DNA of 64,000 nt from Pseudomonas sp. P8_241 (GCF_034008315.1 NZ_CP125377.1:3856001-3920000); one strand, 5' to 3'. Numbered from the stretch's first letter, positions 7,687 through 17,732 are shown. Program-made: numbers and translations. Notes: a model not told the origin generated them from the sequence alone.

Positions 7687-10344
7687 TCAAGCCAGACTCT
7701 TGCTGACCACTTCAAACACATCACTGGACAACTGCCCCGAAGCCCGAATCCGCTCCAGCTCCCCCTTCATCAAAATCTGACGAGCACTGTCGTACTTGCG
7801 CCAGCGAGTCAAAGGCGCCAACTGGCGAGAAGCAATCTGCGGATTGAACCCATTCAACTCGATCACCAGATCCGCCAGGAAGCGATACCCCGAACCATCT
7901 GCCGCATGGAAGTTGATCAGGTTCTGCCCGGCAAACGCGCCGATCAGCGCACGCACCTTGTTCGGGTTCTTGATGTTGAACGCCGGGTGCTGCATCAGCG
8001 CTTTGACCCGATCCAGACCACCAGGCAGTACACTGCCGGCCTGCACACTGAACCATTGGTCCATGACCAGCGGGTTGTCCTTGAAGTGCTCGGCGAAGCT
8101 CGCCAGCGCCTTGGCCTTCTGTTCTTCGAATGGCGAATTGACCAACACTGCCAGCGCAGTCAGGCGCTCGGTCATGTTGTCGCAGGCGTCGAACTGCTCG
8201 AGGGTCGCCGCCAACACTTCAGGTTTACCGCTGAGCATCAGGTACGACAGCGCGATATTCTGCAAGGCGCGACGGGCAAAATGCTCGGCCTCGGCCACAT
8301 ACGGCGTCTGCTTCGACAAATCGCGGTTGGCCTGATAACGCAGCCACAAACCCTCGAACAACGCATCCGCCAGTTGCTTGCGGGCAAACTCGCGGGCAGT
8401 GTGAATGGCGTCGACATCCGCCACTTCGCTGATTTCGGTCAAGTACGCCTCGCTTGGCAACGACAGCATTTCCGCGACCATGGCCTGATCCAGCGACTCA
8501 TCCGAGAGCACAGAACGCAGCGCCGACACCAGACGCTGATCGAGTAACAGTGCCTCGCCCTTCTGCTGCTGGCCGATCAACTCTTGCAGCACCTGCACCG
8601 ACAGTTGCTGACCGGCATCCCAGCGGTTGAAGCCGTCGCTGTCGTGCTGCATCAGGAACATCAACTGGTCGCGGTTGTACGGGAAGCTCAGTTTCACCGG
8701 TGCCGAGAAGCCGCGCAGTAACGACGGCAACGGTTGCTCGGCGATATCGACGAAGGTGAACGTCTGCTCGGCTTCGGTCACCGAAATCACTCGGCTCGTG
8801 CCTTGGGCGGCGGCTTCACCGGCAATCCGCAGGGCAACCTCACCGCCCTTGCTGTCCAGCAGGCCCAGTTCAACCGGGATCACGAACGGCAGTTTTTCGA
8901 CTTTGTCCGGAGTTTGCGGGCAGCTCTGACGGAACGTCAGGCTGTAGGTTTTTGCCGCCGCGTCGTAAGACTCGCTCACCGCCAGACGCGGTGTACCCGC
9001 CTGGCTGTACCAACGCTTGAACTGGGTCAGGTCGACACCGTTGGCGTCCTCCATGGCCTTGATGAAGTCATCGCAGGTCACGGCCTGGCCGTCGTGGCGG
9101 TCAAAGTACAGGTCGCTGCCTTTGCGGAAACCTTCGGCACCGAGCAAGGTATGGATCATGCCGACCACTTCCGAACCCTTTTCATACACGGTCAGGGTGT
9201 AGAAGTTGGAGATCTCGATGAAGCTGTCCGGGCGCACGGCGTGTGCCATGGGGCCGGCGTCTTCGGCGAACTGGTGGGTGCGCAGATAAGCCACGTCCTG
9301 GATTCGCTTGACCGTCGCCGAGTTCATGTCGGCGGAGAAGCCTGAATCACGAAAAACGGTAAAACCTTCCTTCAACGACAGCTGGAACCAGTCGCGGCAG
9401 GTCACGCGGTTGCCCGACCAGTTGTGGAAATATTCGTGGGCAACGATGGCCTCGACCCGCTGGTGCGCGGCATCGGTGGCGGTTTCGGCCTTGGCCAGCA
9501 CGGCGCTGGAGTTGAAGATGTTGAGACCCTTGTTCTCCATCGCTCCCATGTTGAAGTCGTTCACGGCGACGATCATGAAAATATCCAGATCGTACTCGCG
9601 ACCGTAGACCTCTTCATCCCAACGCATGGATTTCTTCAGGCTGTTCATGGCGTGCTGGCATTTGTCGATGTTTTCCGGCTCGACATAAATGCGCAGCGCC
9701 ACAGTGCGATCGGTCATGGTGGTGAAGGTGTCTTCAACGCACCAAAGGTCACCGGCCACCAGCGCAAACAGGTACGCCGGTTTCTTGAATGGATCTTCCC
9801 AGGTCGCCCAGTGCCGGCCATCTTCGCCCGGGCCCGAGGCAATCGGGTTGCCGTTGGACAGCAACACCGGATAACTGTGCTGCTCGGCCACCACGGTGGT
9901 GGTGAAGGTACTCATCACGTCCGGGCGGTCGAGGTAATAGGTGATCTTGCGGAAGCCTTCGGCCTCGCACTGGGTGCAGAACATCGTGCCGGACTTGTAC
10001 AGGCCTTCTAGCGCGGTATTGGTTTCCGGGTGGATCCTGACGCTGGTATCGACCGTGAAGGTGGTGCTGGTCGGATGCAGGGTCAGATGATTTTCGGTCA
10101 GCTGGTACTGCGAATCAGAAAGCTCCTGGTCGGCCAGGGTGACCGACAACAGCTCGAGCTGCTGGCCATCCAGCACCAGCGGCGGCAGGCCCGGGCCACG
10201 CTCGGGGTTGCGGCGCATCACCAGTTGCGCATGGACCAGACTGTGGTCCTCGTACAACTCGAAGGTCAGGTGTGTCTCGTCGATCAGGTACTCGGGCGCC
10301 TGATAGTCCTTCAGGTAGATCATCTTCGGTTGTTCGGTGCGCAT
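7687..10344 (-). CDS. pepN: Aminopeptidase N (M1 zinc metallopeptidase), 885 aa
   Basis: This cytoplasmic enzyme removes N-terminal residues from peptides. The M1 signature is complete: GAMEN at 267-271 (substrate amino-end binding), HEYFH at 303-307 with the second-shell NWSGNRVTC just after (zinc ligands and general base), and the long helical C-terminal region typical of the PepN branch. The length matches the family (about 870-885 residues). The start at 10344 has an AAGGA ribosome site seven bases upstream. The DUF2797 gene ends 10 bases upstream, so pepN is probably the last gene of the nadK-to-pepN group. This order is the one I recall for P. aeruginosa PA3083-PA3088. Confidence 0.97.
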   Translation of the reverse strand: MRTEQPKMIYLKDYQAPEYLIDETHLTFELYEDHSLVHAQLVMRRNPERGPGLPPLVLDGQQLELLSVTLADQELSDSQYQLTENHLTLHPTSTTFTVDTSVRIHPETNTALEGLYKSGTMFCTQCEAEGFRKITYYLDRPDVMSTFTTTVVAEQHSYPVLLSNGNPIASGPGEDGRHWATWEDPFKKPAYLFALVAGDLWCVEDTFTTMTDRTVALRIYVEPENIDKCQHAMNSLKKSMRWDEEVYGREYDLDIFMIVAVNDFNMGAMENKGLNIFNSSAVLAKAETATDAAHQRVEAIVAHEYFHNWSGNRVTCRDWFQLSLKEGFTVFRDSGFSADMNSATVKRIQDVAYLRTHQFAEDAGPMAHAVRPDSFIEISNFYTLTVYEKGSEVVGMIHTLLGAEGFRKGSDLYFDRHDGQAVTCDDFIKAMEDANGVDLTQFKRWYSQAGTPRLAVSESYDAAAKTYSLTFRQSCPQTPDKVEKLPFVIPVELGLLDSKGGEVALRIAGEAAAQGTSRVISVTEAEQTFTFVDIAEQPLPSLLRGFSAPVKLSFPYNRDQLMFLMQHDSDGFNRWDAGQQLSVQVLQELIGQQQKGEALLLDQRLVSALRSVLSDESLDQAMVAEMLSLPSEAYLTEISEVADVDAIHTAREFARKQLADALFEGLWLRYQANRDLSKQTPYVAEAEHFARRALQNIALSYLMLSGKPEVLAATLEQFDACDNMTERLTALAVLVNSPFEEQKAKALASFAEHFKDNPLVMDQWFSVQAGSVLPGGLDRVKALMQHPAFNIKNPNKVRALIGAFAGQNLINFHAADGSGYRFLADLVIELNGFNPQIASRQLAPLTRWRKYDSARQILMKGELERIRASGQLSSDVFEVVSKSLA

Positions 10345-10354
10345 GCTGGAGTCC

Positions 10355-11185
10355 TTACTGATGCACGGCGAGCTGGTAGGCCGTGTATTTACGAATATTG
10401 ATTACGCCGGTGTCGAAGATCAGGTACTGCCCCTTGACGCCCATCAGCGTGCCTTCGGCGATCGGGTTTTTGTCCAGGTTGAAGCTGACGATTTTTGCCG
10501 GGTACTGCTCCACCGGGTAGCGAATTTCAAGCGGATCAACGTCTGAAATGGTCTGGATCGCTTGCAGGCCAAATCGCTCCTGCAGGGTTTGCAAACCTTC
10601 GGCACAACTGGCGAACAATTGATCGCGAACCTCGGACAGGTTCACCGCCGCCGCATCGCCCTTGAGTAAAGCACGCCAGTTGGTCTTGTCAGCCACCTGG
10701 CTGCGGAACAGGTCTTCGACAAAACCGGACTGCTGCCGGGTCGATACGCGCATGATCGGCAAAGCCTGGCTGGCGCCCTGGTCGAGCCAGCGAGTCGGCA
10801 ACTGGGTCGCGCGGGTAATCCCGACTTTCACTCCCGACGAATTGGCCAGGTACACCACATGGTCGGTCATGCAGAACTTCTCGCCCCACTCCGGCTCTCG
10901 ACAGGTACCGGCGTCAAAATGGCAGCGTTCCGGACTCATGATGCAGATGTCGCATTGGGCCAGCTTGGTCATGCACGGGTAGCAGTAACCCTGGCTGAAA
11001 CTGGTTTTGGTCTTGCGCCCGCAATGGGTGCAGTGGATCGCACCCAGATATTCGAGACGCACCGTGGTCCCGATCAACGGATTGACCGGGACCTCGGTTT
11101 CGCCCAGGCGAAATGCGTATTGCACGTTCGGCCCGTCCAGGCGCGCCGACATTTTGCTGATTGCACCGCGGCCAATCTCGATCAA
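10355..11185 (-). CDS. DUF2797 protein with multiple Cys pairs, 276 aa
   Basis: This is a conserved protein of unknown function. From the proposed start it has a zinc-ribbon-like region with paired cysteines at 52/55, 68/71 and 78/81 and further Cys at 88 and 95. A segment reading HVVYLANSSGVKVGITR (about 110-127) resembles a GIY-YIG-like fold. I chose the TTG at 11185, which overlaps the TGA of the upstream DUF1315 gene (ttga) and gives the start MIEIGRGAISKMSARL. An ATG at 11242 would add 19 residues but would overlap DUF1315 by 61 bases. The overlap suggests translational coupling. A role in nucleic-acid processing is only a fold-based guess. Confidence 0.85.
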   Translation of the reverse strand: MIEIGRGAISKMSARLDGPNVQYAFRLGETEVPVNPLIGTTVRLEYLGAIHCTHCGRKTKTSFSQGYCYPCMTKLAQCDICIMSPERCHFDAGTCREPEWGEKFCMTDHVVYLANSSGVKVGITRATQLPTRWLDQGASQALPIMRVSTRQQSGFVEDLFRSQVADKTNWRALLKGDAAAVNLSEVRDQLFASCAEGLQTLQERFGLQAIQTISDVDPLEIRYPVEQYPAKIVSFNLDKNPIAEGTLMGVKGQYLIFDTGVINIRKYTAYQLAVHQ

Positions 11186-11442
11186 TGGATGGCATCCGAC
11201 TTGAACAGGATATTGGGCACTTGAATCGACTTGGAGCTGCATTCCTGCGGCCCCATGTAGCCGGTGCGCTGATCTTCGGGCAGGTTCTGGATTTCCCAGG
11301 CGATCATCGCCTGCAGCGACAGTTCACGCTGCTCGGCGGTGAGTTTGCCGCCATCGGACCATTTGCCGATTTCCACGGCCAGTTTCAGGCTTTCGTAGAT
11401 ATCGGGGGTGATGTTCTTGATCATTTCGTTAAAAGAGGACAT
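11182..11442 (-). CDS. DUF1315 (YeaC-like) small protein, 86 aa
   Basis: This small cytoplasmic protein, starting MSSFNEMIKNITPDIYESL, is of the YeaC/DUF1315 type found across gammaproteobacteria. It is rich in charged residues, has no membrane segment and no known activity. It lies between the rhomboid protease gene (33 bases upstream) and the DUF2797 gene, whose likely TTG start overlaps its stop codon. The same neighbours occur in P. aeruginosa as I recall it, which supports the call despite its length. Confidence 0.88.
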   Translation of the reverse strand: MSSFNEMIKNITPDIYESLKLAVEIGKWSDGGKLTAEQRELSLQAMIAWEIQNLPEDQRTGYMGPQECSSKSIQVPNILFKSDAIH

Positions 11443-11474
11443 TGGGTCTCCGTGCTCTTTATTGCATATCTGAA

Positions 11475-12344
11475 TTAGGCGGCCAGTTTACGGCGGTTGT
11501 ACAAACCGCCCAACAAACCGGTGAAGCATCCGATGAGTAACCCGCTGACGTGGGCCGCGTTGGCGATTTCCCCGAAGCCGATCATCGAGACCAGCCCCGA
11601 CAGACACAGCAACAACCACACCAGCATCATCACCAATACGCCACGGGGCAAGCGATACGCCGGGTTGGGCGCCAGCATCTGGAAGATCCAGCAATGCCCG
11701 AGCAGGCCGTACAACACGCCGGACAAGCCACCGAACAAACTCGGCCCGCTGAACAAATACTGGGTGAAGTTGGACACGAGGCTGAACAGCAAGGTCAGGC
11801 CGATCAGGTTGATACTGCCCTGACGCGATTCAATGCGTCGCCCCAGCTCCCAGTACCACATGCCGTTCATCGCCAGGTGCAGGATGCCGAAGTGGATCAG
11901 CATAGGCGTCACCAGACGCCACCACTGCCCTGCCGCGAGGCTGTCGGCCAATGGTGTGAAATGGATGTACTCGCCGACCACGCGGAATTCGAGGAAGGTC
12001 AGCCAGCGCATCGTTTCCAGGTTGTCGCCCAGCAGCGTGACCGCGCCAACGATCACACTCAACAGCAATATCAGCGCGGTAGCTTTCGCGTATTTCAACT
12101 GCTCGACGAAGCCCGGGCGCTTGACGGTTTGCGCCACCGGAATGTCCAGTTGCTGATCGGGATCGCCTGCCGGGAAGCGTTCGTAGAGTGCGCGGACGTC
12201 TTCGCTGATGTTCTGCGGCACCCACAACACTTGCTCACCGGACTCTTCGCTGACCCGATGAGGCACTTGCATGCGCTTGAGCAATTGGACGAACCCGCTC
12301 AGGTCGACCGCCAGTGGCAGACGTAATACCGCGACAGCACTCAT
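11475..12344 (-). CDS. Rhomboid-family intramembrane serine protease (GlpG-like), 289 aa
   Basis: An inner-membrane protease that cuts substrates within or near the membrane. A soluble N-terminal domain (1-85) is followed by about six transmembrane helices. The catalytic pair is visible: Ser208 in GLSG (206-209) and His265 in AAHVSG. HLAMN at 156-160 supplies the conserved oxyanion His and Asn. The length and cytoplasmic N-domain fit GlpG. Its ATG overlaps the stop of the upstream phosphatase gene (ATGA), indicating an operon. Confidence 0.93.
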   Translation of the reverse strand: MSAVAVLRLPLAVDLSGFVQLLKRMQVPHRVSEESGEQVLWVPQNISEDVRALYERFPAGDPDQQLDIPVAQTVKRPGFVEQLKYAKATALILLLSVIVGAVTLLGDNLETMRWLTFLEFRVVGEYIHFTPLADSLAAGQWWRLVTPMLIHFGILHLAMNGMWYWELGRRIESRQGSINLIGLTLLFSLVSNFTQYLFSGPSLFGGLSGVLYGLLGHCWIFQMLAPNPAYRLPRGVLVMMLVWLLLCLSGLVSMIGFGEIANAAHVSGLLIGCFTGLLGGLYNRRKLAA

Positions 12345-13312
12345 TGCAGCACCTCCGGCCGCTCGACATCGACCCAGACGAATTTATGCGGATCGAGGCG
12401 GGTTTCCTGATCCAGGCGATAGGCGACCAATTTGCCGTAGAGCACCGCGCTGTAGTCCAGGCAGGCCAGGTTCGGGCGGATCGGTGCCGGTTTGCCGCTG
12501 CGCCAATAGTGGCCGACAAACAACAACGGTTCATCGATACCGTAGCGCAGCAGGCTGTTCTTTTCGGTAGACGTCAGCGGTGTCCGGGCCACGGGTTCGG
12601 GCAAGGCGTCGGGCTGGAACACAACGTCTCCATAAGTCTTCGGGTCGTCTTCCCAGAATTTGGTACGGAAGAACGATCGCACCAATCCGTCGCCGCTGGT
12701 CATGGTCAAACCATGGGGCAAGCGCATGTCGGTGCCGCGCAGCAGACGATCGAACACGGTACAGGCAAACGAACCCGGCTCCGCCGAAGCCTGGAGGAAA
12801 TGCTCATCGACGCAACCGTTGGGGAACAGTGTTCGCAATGGTTCGATCAACCCCGCATCCCAGCACGCATGCACCACACGGAAACGCCCGGCATCGACAA
12901 ACAGCGGTAGCTCGTAGAACCATTGCTGGAAGTCATGCCAGTCCCCCGGATGGTGTTCAAATTGAGTCAGGGTTTCGTGCAGCAGGCGGGCATGGCGTGG
13001 CGTGTGCTCGCGCACGAACTGCTTGCCGCTGCCGGGCAGTGCCGGCGTGACCCAGCCCAGCGCGTTGAACTCATGGTTACCCATGATGCACAGCGCCTGA
13101 CCGGCCTCGACCATGTCGTGGACGATATGCAGCGCTTCGCGAATCCGCGGGCCGCGGTCAATGATATCGCCAACGAACACAGCCATGCGCGACGTGTGTC
13201 GCCAGACACCACCCTGCTTGTGATAACCGAGCCGGTCGAGCAAATGCTCAAGGGTCATTGCGCAACCGTGCACGTCACCGATCAGGTCGTAGCTTCGCGC
13301 GGGATCGAGCAT
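12341..13312 (-). CDS. Calcineurin-like metallophosphoesterase, 323 aa
   Basis: The protein carries the three metal-binding blocks of serine/threonine protein phosphatase-type metallophosphoesterases: GDVHG at 12-16, GDIIDRG at 48-54 and GNHE at 78-81. A later H...W region probably completes the dinuclear site. No signal peptide is present, so it is cytoplasmic. It is larger than ApaH (about 280 residues), so I do not name it apaH; substrate choice (phosphoprotein, nucleotide or other phosphoester) cannot be told from sequence. Its start overlaps the nadK stop by one base (TGATG), and its own stop overlaps the rhomboid start, so all three are probably translated from one message. Confidence 0.9.
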   Translation of the reverse strand: MLDPARSYDLIGDVHGCAMTLEHLLDRLGYHKQGGVWRHTSRMAVFVGDIIDRGPRIREALHIVHDMVEAGQALCIMGNHEFNALGWVTPALPGSGKQFVREHTPRHARLLHETLTQFEHHPGDWHDFQQWFYELPLFVDAGRFRVVHACWDAGLIEPLRTLFPNGCVDEHFLQASAEPGSFACTVFDRLLRGTDMRLPHGLTMTSGDGLVRSFFRTKFWEDDPKTYGDVVFQPDALPEPVARTPLTSTEKNSLLRYGIDEPLLFVGHYWRSGKPAPIRPNLACLDYSAVLYGKLVAYRLDQETRLDPHKFVWVDVERPEVLQ

Positions 13313-14202
13313 CAGTCGCCTCCACCACCCAACCGGCTACCCCAGCCGAGCTTGGTCCGGCAGACTTCGTAGTAGTTGTGGTCGAGTGGATGAATCAGCC
13401 GCAACTTCTGGGCTTTTTTGCTGACGGTAATTGTGTCGCCGGGTGCACAGGTAAAGTGGTTCTGACCGTCACACGAGACTTGCGGGTAAATCTGCATATC
13501 CTTGGACACGACGATTTTCAGCTCACTGTTGCCATCGACCACAATGGGTCTACCCGACAAGGTATGGGGGTACATCGGCACAATTACAATGGCGTCGAGC
13601 TTGGGGTGCATGATCGGCCCACCGGCGGACAACGCGTACGCGGTGGAACCGGTCGGCGTGGCAACGATCAGGCCGTCGGCCTTTTGGCTACAGACGAACT
13701 GGCCATCGATGTACAGTTCGAACTCGATCATCCGCGTTGATTTGCCGGGGTGCAGCACCACGTCGTTAAGCGCGTCGCCCTGACCGATAGCCTCGGCGTG
13801 GCGGCGGACTTCGGCCTGCAGCAGGAAGCGGTTCTCCACCAGATAGTGGCCGTCGAGCACTTCGGCGACTTTGACTTCCAGTTCATCAGGACGGATATCG
13901 GTGAGGAAACCCAGGCTGCCCCGGTTGATGCCGAGCACCGGTATATTGTGTTTGGCCAACGCTCGGGCGGCGCCGAGCAGGCTACCGTCACCTCCGACGA
14001 CAATGACCATGTCGCAGACTTCACCGAGCATCTTGCGCGACGAGGTTTGCAAGCCATGGCCCGGCAGGACTTCGGCGATGGTGTCTTCGAGGATCACGTG
14101 CAGGTGACGATCGAGCAGAAACCGTTTCAGTCGGCGGACGGTATCCAGCACCTGTGAACTGCCCAGGCGACCGATGATGCCGATATTGCGAAATTGCTCC
14201 AT
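13312..14202 (-). CDS. nadK: NAD kinase, 296 aa
   Basis: NAD kinase phosphorylates NAD to NADP and is the only route to NADP in most bacteria. The GGDG motif is at 70-73, followed by NRGSLGFLTD (about 94-103). The substrate-binding segment TPTGSTAYALSAGGP is clear at about 181-195. The length is normal. ATG 14202 has an AGGAG ribosome site five bases upstream, and it is the first gene of the minus-strand run to pepN. It is divergent from the DUF1853 gene. Confidence 0.97.
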   Translation of the reverse strand: MEQFRNIGIIGRLGSSQVLDTVRRLKRFLLDRHLHVILEDTIAEVLPGHGLQTSSRKMLGEVCDMVIVVGGDGSLLGAARALAKHNIPVLGINRGSLGFLTDIRPDELEVKVAEVLDGHYLVENRFLLQAEVRRHAEAIGQGDALNDVVLHPGKSTRMIEFELYIDGQFVCSQKADGLIVATPTGSTAYALSAGGPIMHPKLDAIVIVPMYPHTLSGRPIVVDGNSELKIVVSKDMQIYPQVSCDGQNHFTCAPGDTITVSKKAQKLRLIHPLDHNYYEVCRTKLGWGSRLGGGGD

Positions 14203-14318
14203 GGGGCTCCTGCGGGATCTGTGTGGCGGCGAAAAGCACGATTATGGGCGAAAGCCGGCCGTAGACAAAATCCTTTCAGCTTCAAGGGTGTGCTCTTGTT
14301 TCGGGCTATGCTCGCAAG

Positions 14319-15269
14319 ATGATCCTATTTCCAGATTTGCTCCAGTTACCCCATCAGTTGCGCCACCCTGAAGTGCGCGACCTGGCGTGGGTCATCCTCG
14401 CGCCGCCGATGCTTGGCGATACGCCGTGGCCACAGCGGCATCCGCTGGCCGGCAGCGATTGGGTACAGACGCCGGAGCGCCTGGAACACTGGCTGCGACA
14501 GCTCGACCGGGACAGTTACGGGCTGCTGCACTGGCTGGCCCAGGCCCGAACTCGGCGCCTGGGACTGTATTACGAACGACTTTGGCAATTTGCCGTGCAG
14601 CATGCGCCTGGCATCGAATTGATCGCCGCCAACATGCCGATCCGCCGCGAAGGTCACACGCTGGGCGAGCTCGACATGTTGCTGCGCGATCGCGACGGCG
14701 TGCATCACCTGGAACTGGCAATCAAGCTTTACCTCGGCCCGCAATCCGGCGATGGCCATGACACCGCGCAATGGCTCGGCCCAGGTTGCCATGACCGGCT
14801 GGACCGCAAGTTGAATCACCTCAGCGAACATCAGTTGCCGATCTCCGCACGCCCCGAGAGCCGCGAAGTGCTCGCGGCGCTGGATATCCGCCAATTCAGT
14901 GCACATTTATGGCTGGGCGGCTATCTGCTTTATCCATGGCCAGGACATTCTGACTCACCTCGCGGCGCGCACCCGCGACATTTGCGCGGACGCTGGTTGC
15001 ATCAAAAGGATTGGACGGAGTTCGTTGCTCAGAGCCCCGCCGGTCGTTGGCAACCCTTGCCCCGTCATGCCTGGCTGGCACCTGCGCACTACACCGAGGA
15101 GCACACCTGGACCGCCGAACAACTGGAAACATGGCTGAGCGTCCTGGACCCGCTCGCCCCGGCGCAATTGTTGGTGCGACTGACGGAAAACGCCCAGGGC
15201 GACTGGGAAGAAGCCGAGCGGTTGTTTCTGGTGGCGGATCTTTGGCCGAATGTTCCGGGGCTAGGTTGA
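14319..15269 (+). CDS. DUF1853 family protein, 316 aa
   Basis: A conserved cytoplasmic protein with no assigned function. The sequence is rich in Trp, Leu and Arg. The early part reads [17 protein letters not shown], typical of DUF1853, and the central region [26 protein letters not shown] has the E...D...E-x-K layout of PD-(D/E)XK nuclease-like folds (E in GELD, D in LLRDRDG, ExAIK). That suggests a nuclease-fold protein, but activity is unproven. It is divergent from nadK, the same neighbour I recall in P. aeruginosa. Confidence 0.85.
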   Translation: MILFPDLLQLPHQLRHPEVRDLAWVILAPPMLGDTPWPQRHPLAGSDWVQTPERLEHWLRQLDRDSYGLLHWLAQARTRRLGLYYERLWQFAVQHAPGIELIAANMPIRREGHTLGELDMLLRDRDGVHHLELAIKLYLGPQSGDGHDTAQWLGPGCHDRLDRKLNHLSEHQLPISARPESREVLAALDIRQFSAHLWLGGYLLYPWPGHSDSPRGAHPRHLRGRWLHQKDWTEFVAQSPAGRWQPLPRHAWLAPAHYTEEHTWTAEQLETWLSVLDPLAPAQLLVRLTENAQGDWEEAERLFLVADLWPNVPGLG

Positions 15270-15287
15270 GTGTTGTGCTGCTTGAAC

Positions 15288-15351
15288 TGGCCCTTTCGCG
15301 AGCAGGATGGCTCCCACATCGAGATGTATACCCCTGCTCGCGAAAGGGGCC
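15288..15351. repeat. Inverted repeat (REP-like) between convergent genes
   Basis: The left arm tggccctttcgcgagcag (15288-15305) pairs with ctgctcgcgaaaggggcca (15333-15351). It fills the gap between DUF1853 and arsB and may also stop transcription from both sides. Confidence 0.75.
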
Positions 15352-15358
15352 ACTCCGT

Positions 15359-16642
15359 CTAGATGGATAACCGCACAGCCAGCGCCGCCAACGTCGCCAG
15401 CAACACCGGCACCGTCAGTACAATCCCTACCTTGAAGTAATACCCCCAGCCGATCCGGATATTCTTGCGCTCCAGCACGTGCAGCCACAACAGCGTCGCC
15501 AGGCTACCGATTGGCGTAATCTTCGGCCCCAAATCACTGCCGATGACGTTGGCGTAGATCATCGCTTCCTTGACCACACCGCTCGCCTGGCTGGCATCGA
15601 TGGACAGCAGACCGATCAGTACCGTTGGCAGGTTGTTCATGATTGACGACAGCAGCGCGGTCAGGACACCCGTGCCCATCGCCGCGCCCCAGACGCCGTA
15701 CTCGGCAAAGCCATTGAGCCAACCTGCCAGATACCCGGTGAGTCCGGCATTGCGCAGGCCGTAGACGACCAGGTACATGCCCAGCGAGAAAATCACGATC
15801 TGCCACGGTGCTTCCTTCATCACCTTGCGCGTGGAGATCTTGTGCCCGCGGGCGGCAATGGCCAGCAGCAATGCCGCACATACCGCCGAGATCGCGCTGA
15901 TCGGAATACCCAGCGGCTCCAGGGCGAAACAGCCGAGCAACAAAATCACCAGCACCACCCACCCGGCATAGAACGTCGCCTTGTCGTGGATCGCGAAGGC
16001 CGGGTGATCCAGCTTCTGAGGGTCGTAATTGCCGGGGATATCGCGACGGAAAAACCACATCAGCATTGCCAGGGTCGCCGCAACGCTGACCAGGTTGACC
16101 GGAATCATCACGGCGGCATAGCGATTGAAACCAATGTTGAAGTAGTCCGCCGAAACGATGTTCACCAGGTTCGACACCACCAGCGGCAAGCTCGCCGTAT
16201 CGGCAATGAAACCCGCGCCCATGACAAACGCCAGCGTCGCTGCCGGGGAAAAACGCAACGCCAGCAACATGGAAATCACGATGGGGGTGAGAATCAGCGC
16301 CGCACCGTCATTGGCGAACAACGCCGACACCACTGCACCCAAAAGCACCATATAAGCAAATAACTTGCGTCCACTGCCCCGCCCCCATCGAGCCACGTGC
16401 AGCGCGGCCCAGGCAAACAACCCTGCCTCGTCCAGTAGCAGGCTGATAATGATGAGCGCAACAAAGGTGCCCGTGGCATTCCAGATGATTTGCCACACCA
16501 GTGGAATATCGCCCAGGTGCACCACGCCAAATATCAGCGCCAGCACGGCGCCCAATGATGCACTCCAGCCTACGCCAAGCCCTTTGGGTTGCCAGATCAC
16601 CAAGGTGATGGTCAGCAAGAATATCAGTGACGCAGCCAGCAT
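15359..16642 (-). CDS. arsB: ArsB/NhaD-type ion transporter, probable arsenite efflux, 427 aa
   Basis: An inner-membrane permease of the ion-transporter superfamily with about 11-12 hydrophobic helices. Segments [27 protein letters not shown] and [18 protein letters not shown] are typical of ArsB. I chose ATG 16642 because AAGG lies nine bases upstream and the product has the ArsB length of 427. The frame stays open upstream to an ATG at 16726, which would add a 28-residue Arg/Pro-rich tail with a poor ribosome site. No arsR, arsC or arsH is adjacent, so arsenite is the best family-based substrate but is not confirmed by context. The FMN reductase gene lies upstream on the same strand. Confidence 0.82.
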   Translation of the reverse strand: MLAASLIFLLTITLVIWQPKGLGVGWSASLGAVLALIFGVVHLGDIPLVWQIIWNATGTFVALIIISLLLDEAGLFAWAALHVARWGRGSGRKLFAYMVLLGAVVSALFANDGAALILTPIVISMLLALRFSPAATLAFVMGAGFIADTASLPLVVSNLVNIVSADYFNIGFNRYAAVMIPVNLVSVAATLAMLMWFFRRDIPGNYDPQKLDHPAFAIHDKATFYAGWVVLVILLLGCFALEPLGIPISAISAVCAALLLAIAARGHKISTRKVMKEAPWQIVIFSLGMYLVVYGLRNAGLTGYLAGWLNGFAEYGVWGAAMGTGVLTALLSSIMNNLPTVLIGLLSIDASQASGVVKEAMIYANVIGSDLGPKITPIGSLATLLWLHVLERKNIRIGWGYYFKVGIVLTVPVLLATLAALAVRLSI

Positions 16643-16769
16643 TCGCTGCAACCTTACACGAGGGATAAAAAAGGAAGCGCGAACATAGGGGCTTTCAAGG
16701 AAGGAAGCAATCGGCTGCTTGTCCATGACGAGCCGACTTGCGCCCGCCACAGACAAAAGGAGCGCGAAC

Positions 16770-17330
16770 TCAGGCTTTCTTGTGTTGCTCGACCCATTGA
16801 GCGTAAGCATTGATGAAACTTTGCAGGAACGGCTTGACCGACTCCGACAACTTGCCCGCCTCGTCAAACGCTGAGCCTGCACCGCCCAGATAGGCCTCTG
16901 GTTGCTGCATCAATGGCACATTGAGAAACACCATGGACTGGCGCAGATGATGGTTCGCCCCGAATCCGCCGATTGCACCCGGCGATGCGCTAATGACAGC
17001 GCCAGGTTTTCCACTCCAGGCACTTTTGCCATACGGGCGCGACCCCACATCGATTGCATTCTTCATCGGCGCCGGTACCGAGCGGTTGTACTCAGGGGTG
17101 ACGAACAGCACCGCGTCGGATGAGTTCACCTGTTGTCGGAAAGTGCTGTAGGCTGCCGGCGGTGAAACACCATCGATGTCTTCGTTGTAGAGTGGCAAAT
17201 CGCCAATTTCGACGATATTGAGCTTGAGACTGGCCGGTGCCAGATCAGCCAGAGCCAGTGCGATCTTGCGGTTGATCGATTCCTTTCTCAAGCTGCCGAC
17301 CACGACGGCGATCGTATAGACGTTGCTCAT
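16770..17330 (-). CDS. NADPH-dependent FMN reductase (ChrR/YieF type), 186 aa
   Basis: A small soluble flavoprotein of the flavodoxin-like fold that reduces quinones, chromate or similar acceptors with NAD(P)H. The FMN phosphate loop [11 protein letters not shown] is at about 12-22, followed by [16 protein letters not shown] (about 77-92) and [10 protein letters not shown] (about 114-123). The start at 17330 gives [14 protein letters not shown], the usual N-terminus; the frame extends upstream without a good start. It lies about 130 bases before arsB on the same strand. It is shorter than ArsH (about 230 residues) and lacks its N-terminal part, so I do not call it arsH. Confidence 0.88.
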   Translation of the reverse strand: MSNVYTIAVVVGSLRKESINRKIALALADLAPASLKLNIVEIGDLPLYNEDIDGVSPPAAYSTFRQQVNSSDAVLFVTPEYNRSVPAPMKNAIDVGSRPYGKSAWSGKPGAVISASPGAIGGFGANHHLRQSMVFLNVPLMQQPEAYLGGAGSAFDEAGKLSESVKPFLQSFINAYAQWVEQHKKA

Positions 17331-17504
17331 GGGAGATTCTCGACTGTCCGTTGGAAAGAGTGTGTAGTTATAGATGACGTTTACCCGGCGGGCAGCCGAA
17401 AACACTGCTCCCGACTATTTTTTTCCTGTATGAAAACTTACTTCGCCCAGGCACGGTCTACAGAGCCGCAAATTGAGTGATTTATCTCCAGAGGTTCTAA
17501 GCAG

Positions 17505-17732
17505 ATGGCAGCAGTACTCGTCGGTCAGTTCCATGCAAGAGACGCAGAAGGCCGTGTTTATTCGGTGCACGAGTTCCAGGACTCCACCCCGGCGGCAGAC
17601 GGTTCAGGCCCTGTCACCACCTACAAGCTGGCCATTGGCGACCGTGTCAACAAGGTCGACGACAATGAATTCATGCTAGTGCAAACCGGCGTGTCCATTA
17701 CCCGCGAACCGCAAACCGCCAGCGTTTCATAA
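17505..17732 (+). CDS. Small conserved hypothetical protein, 75 aa
   Basis: I recognise this only as a short conserved Pseudomonas protein. It is acidic, has no membrane segment, and reads like a compact beta-rich domain (MAAVLVGQFHARDAEGRVYSV at the start, then YKLAIGDRVNKVDDNEF). The ribosome site AGAGG is ten bases before ATG 17505. Coding is supported by third-position GC bias. It sits alone between the divergent FMN reductase and the LysR gene. Confidence 0.75.
   Translation: MAAVLVGQFHARDAEGRVYSVHEFQDSTPAADGSGPVTTYKLAIGDRVNKVDDNEFMLVQTGVSITREPQTASVS

Noticed and set aside
16643..16726. A 28-residue N-terminal extension of ArsB
   Set aside because: ATG 16642 has a much better ribosome site and gives the normal family length.
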